From assembly GCA_039881145.1 (NCBI GenBank), contig JAYKKI010000064.1:1405001-1469000 (forward strand): a stretch of 64,000 nucleotides of DNA, in the 5' to 3' direction. Shown piece by piece: positions 63,642-64,000 of this stretch (positions within the stretch are counted from its first letter, which is position 1; each line of letters opens with the position of its first letter). The stretch is from Druceiella hillmani (taxonomy: Eukaryota; Arthropoda; Insecta; Lepidoptera; Hepialidae). The notes under the pieces were generated by a model that saw only the letters and a list, made by a program, of their open reading frames with translations, had not been told where the DNA came from and did not search any database. Position numbers and translations under genes: made by a program.

Positions 63642-64000
63642 CGATATTCCAACATATGCAAGGAAATTCGTGACAAGATCGAACTGCACCAATTTATCTC
63701 TCAACAGGAAAATTACCCCAAACACTGACGCAACTTCTGTATTATGTATCTGACAACCCATAAACATCTCCGATTAATGAAGTAGCCTCTTAATCGCCAG
63801 ATTTTAATTGCATTGAGCTATTGCAAGATTAACAGTATAATTAGCCAATTAACAGAATTGGAAAGTGAAAAAAGTGAATGTAACTTCTGCAGAACCTCTG
63901 GTAGGTACTTCAAACTTTGTGAAATAGTATTCCAAAGTGTGTTTGTGAAAAAGTAGGTTTCTTTGATGAAAATAAAACCTAGGTATTTTTTTTTCAGAGT
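63642..64000. other. Possible second mariner copy or flanking DNA
   Basis: Follows a left-end-like terminal repeat (63609-63635). AATCGCCAGATTTTAATTGC (63794) may recall the SPDL region that precedes the third catalytic residue, but the frame is lost. No other feature seen, and the window ends here. Confidence 0.35.

Overview
This is an AT-rich piece of an insect nuclear genome. Spliced gustatory-receptor-type (Gr) chemoreceptor genes, spliceosomal GT-AG introns, long dinucleotide microsatellites and a dense load of decayed eukaryotic transposons all point there. I see no bacterial operons, tRNA genes or rRNA genes. The insect order cannot be settled from the window alone.

The core is a Gr gene cluster. 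Two full genes lie on the minus strand, at 6531-11111 (gene A) and 22934-31058 (gene B). Both have four exons of identical length (771, 78, 154 and 182 bp), identical intron phases, clean splice sites and an uninterrupted 394-codon reading frame. They sit in two paralogous blocks, about 5262-13350 and 21763-33150, that also share introns, upstream DNA and an old piggyBac transposase remnant, so this is a segmental duplication. A third, divergent Gr locus on the plus strand (50712-55140) has the same exon layout, but its first exon carries two in-frame stops and two frameshifts. Two more plus-strand relics (16893-17512 and 42829-43600) retain only parts of exon 1, and in one case exon 2. The cluster therefore shows birth (tandem duplication) and death (three pseudogenes) side by side.

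The rest is transposon-rich, otherwise featureless DNA. From left to right: a Tc1 relic (1-397), a SINE-like element (1691-1858), a hAT relic (2520-3040), a copia integrase relic (3335-3671), block A, Gr pseudogene 1, an internally deleted Jockey-type LINE (19381-21720), block B, a LINE C-terminal scrap (35252-35473), a 300-bp-arm inverted repeat (35590-36527), a piggyBac C-terminal relic (36640-37245), a second SINE copy (39292-39467), Gr pseudogene 2, a pogo-like scrap (46300-46482), a 130-bp tandem array (47785-48668), a TA and TG/CG microsatellite tract (48824-49384), Gr locus C, two LINE reverse-transcriptase relics (58530-58990 and 60059-60600) and a mariner-family relic (62604-63610). 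A small non-autonomous piggyBac family has three copies (8587, 17604 and 44211). Its ends and TTAA target can be read by comparing copies and the empty site in block B.

The only genes likely to be expressed proteins are the two Grs. They are expected to be membrane receptors of chemosensory neurons, and as close paralogues may have related ligands. The most unusual structures are several short near-perfect hairpins, some arising inside former coding sequence, and the large inverted repeat beside a piggyBac relic.
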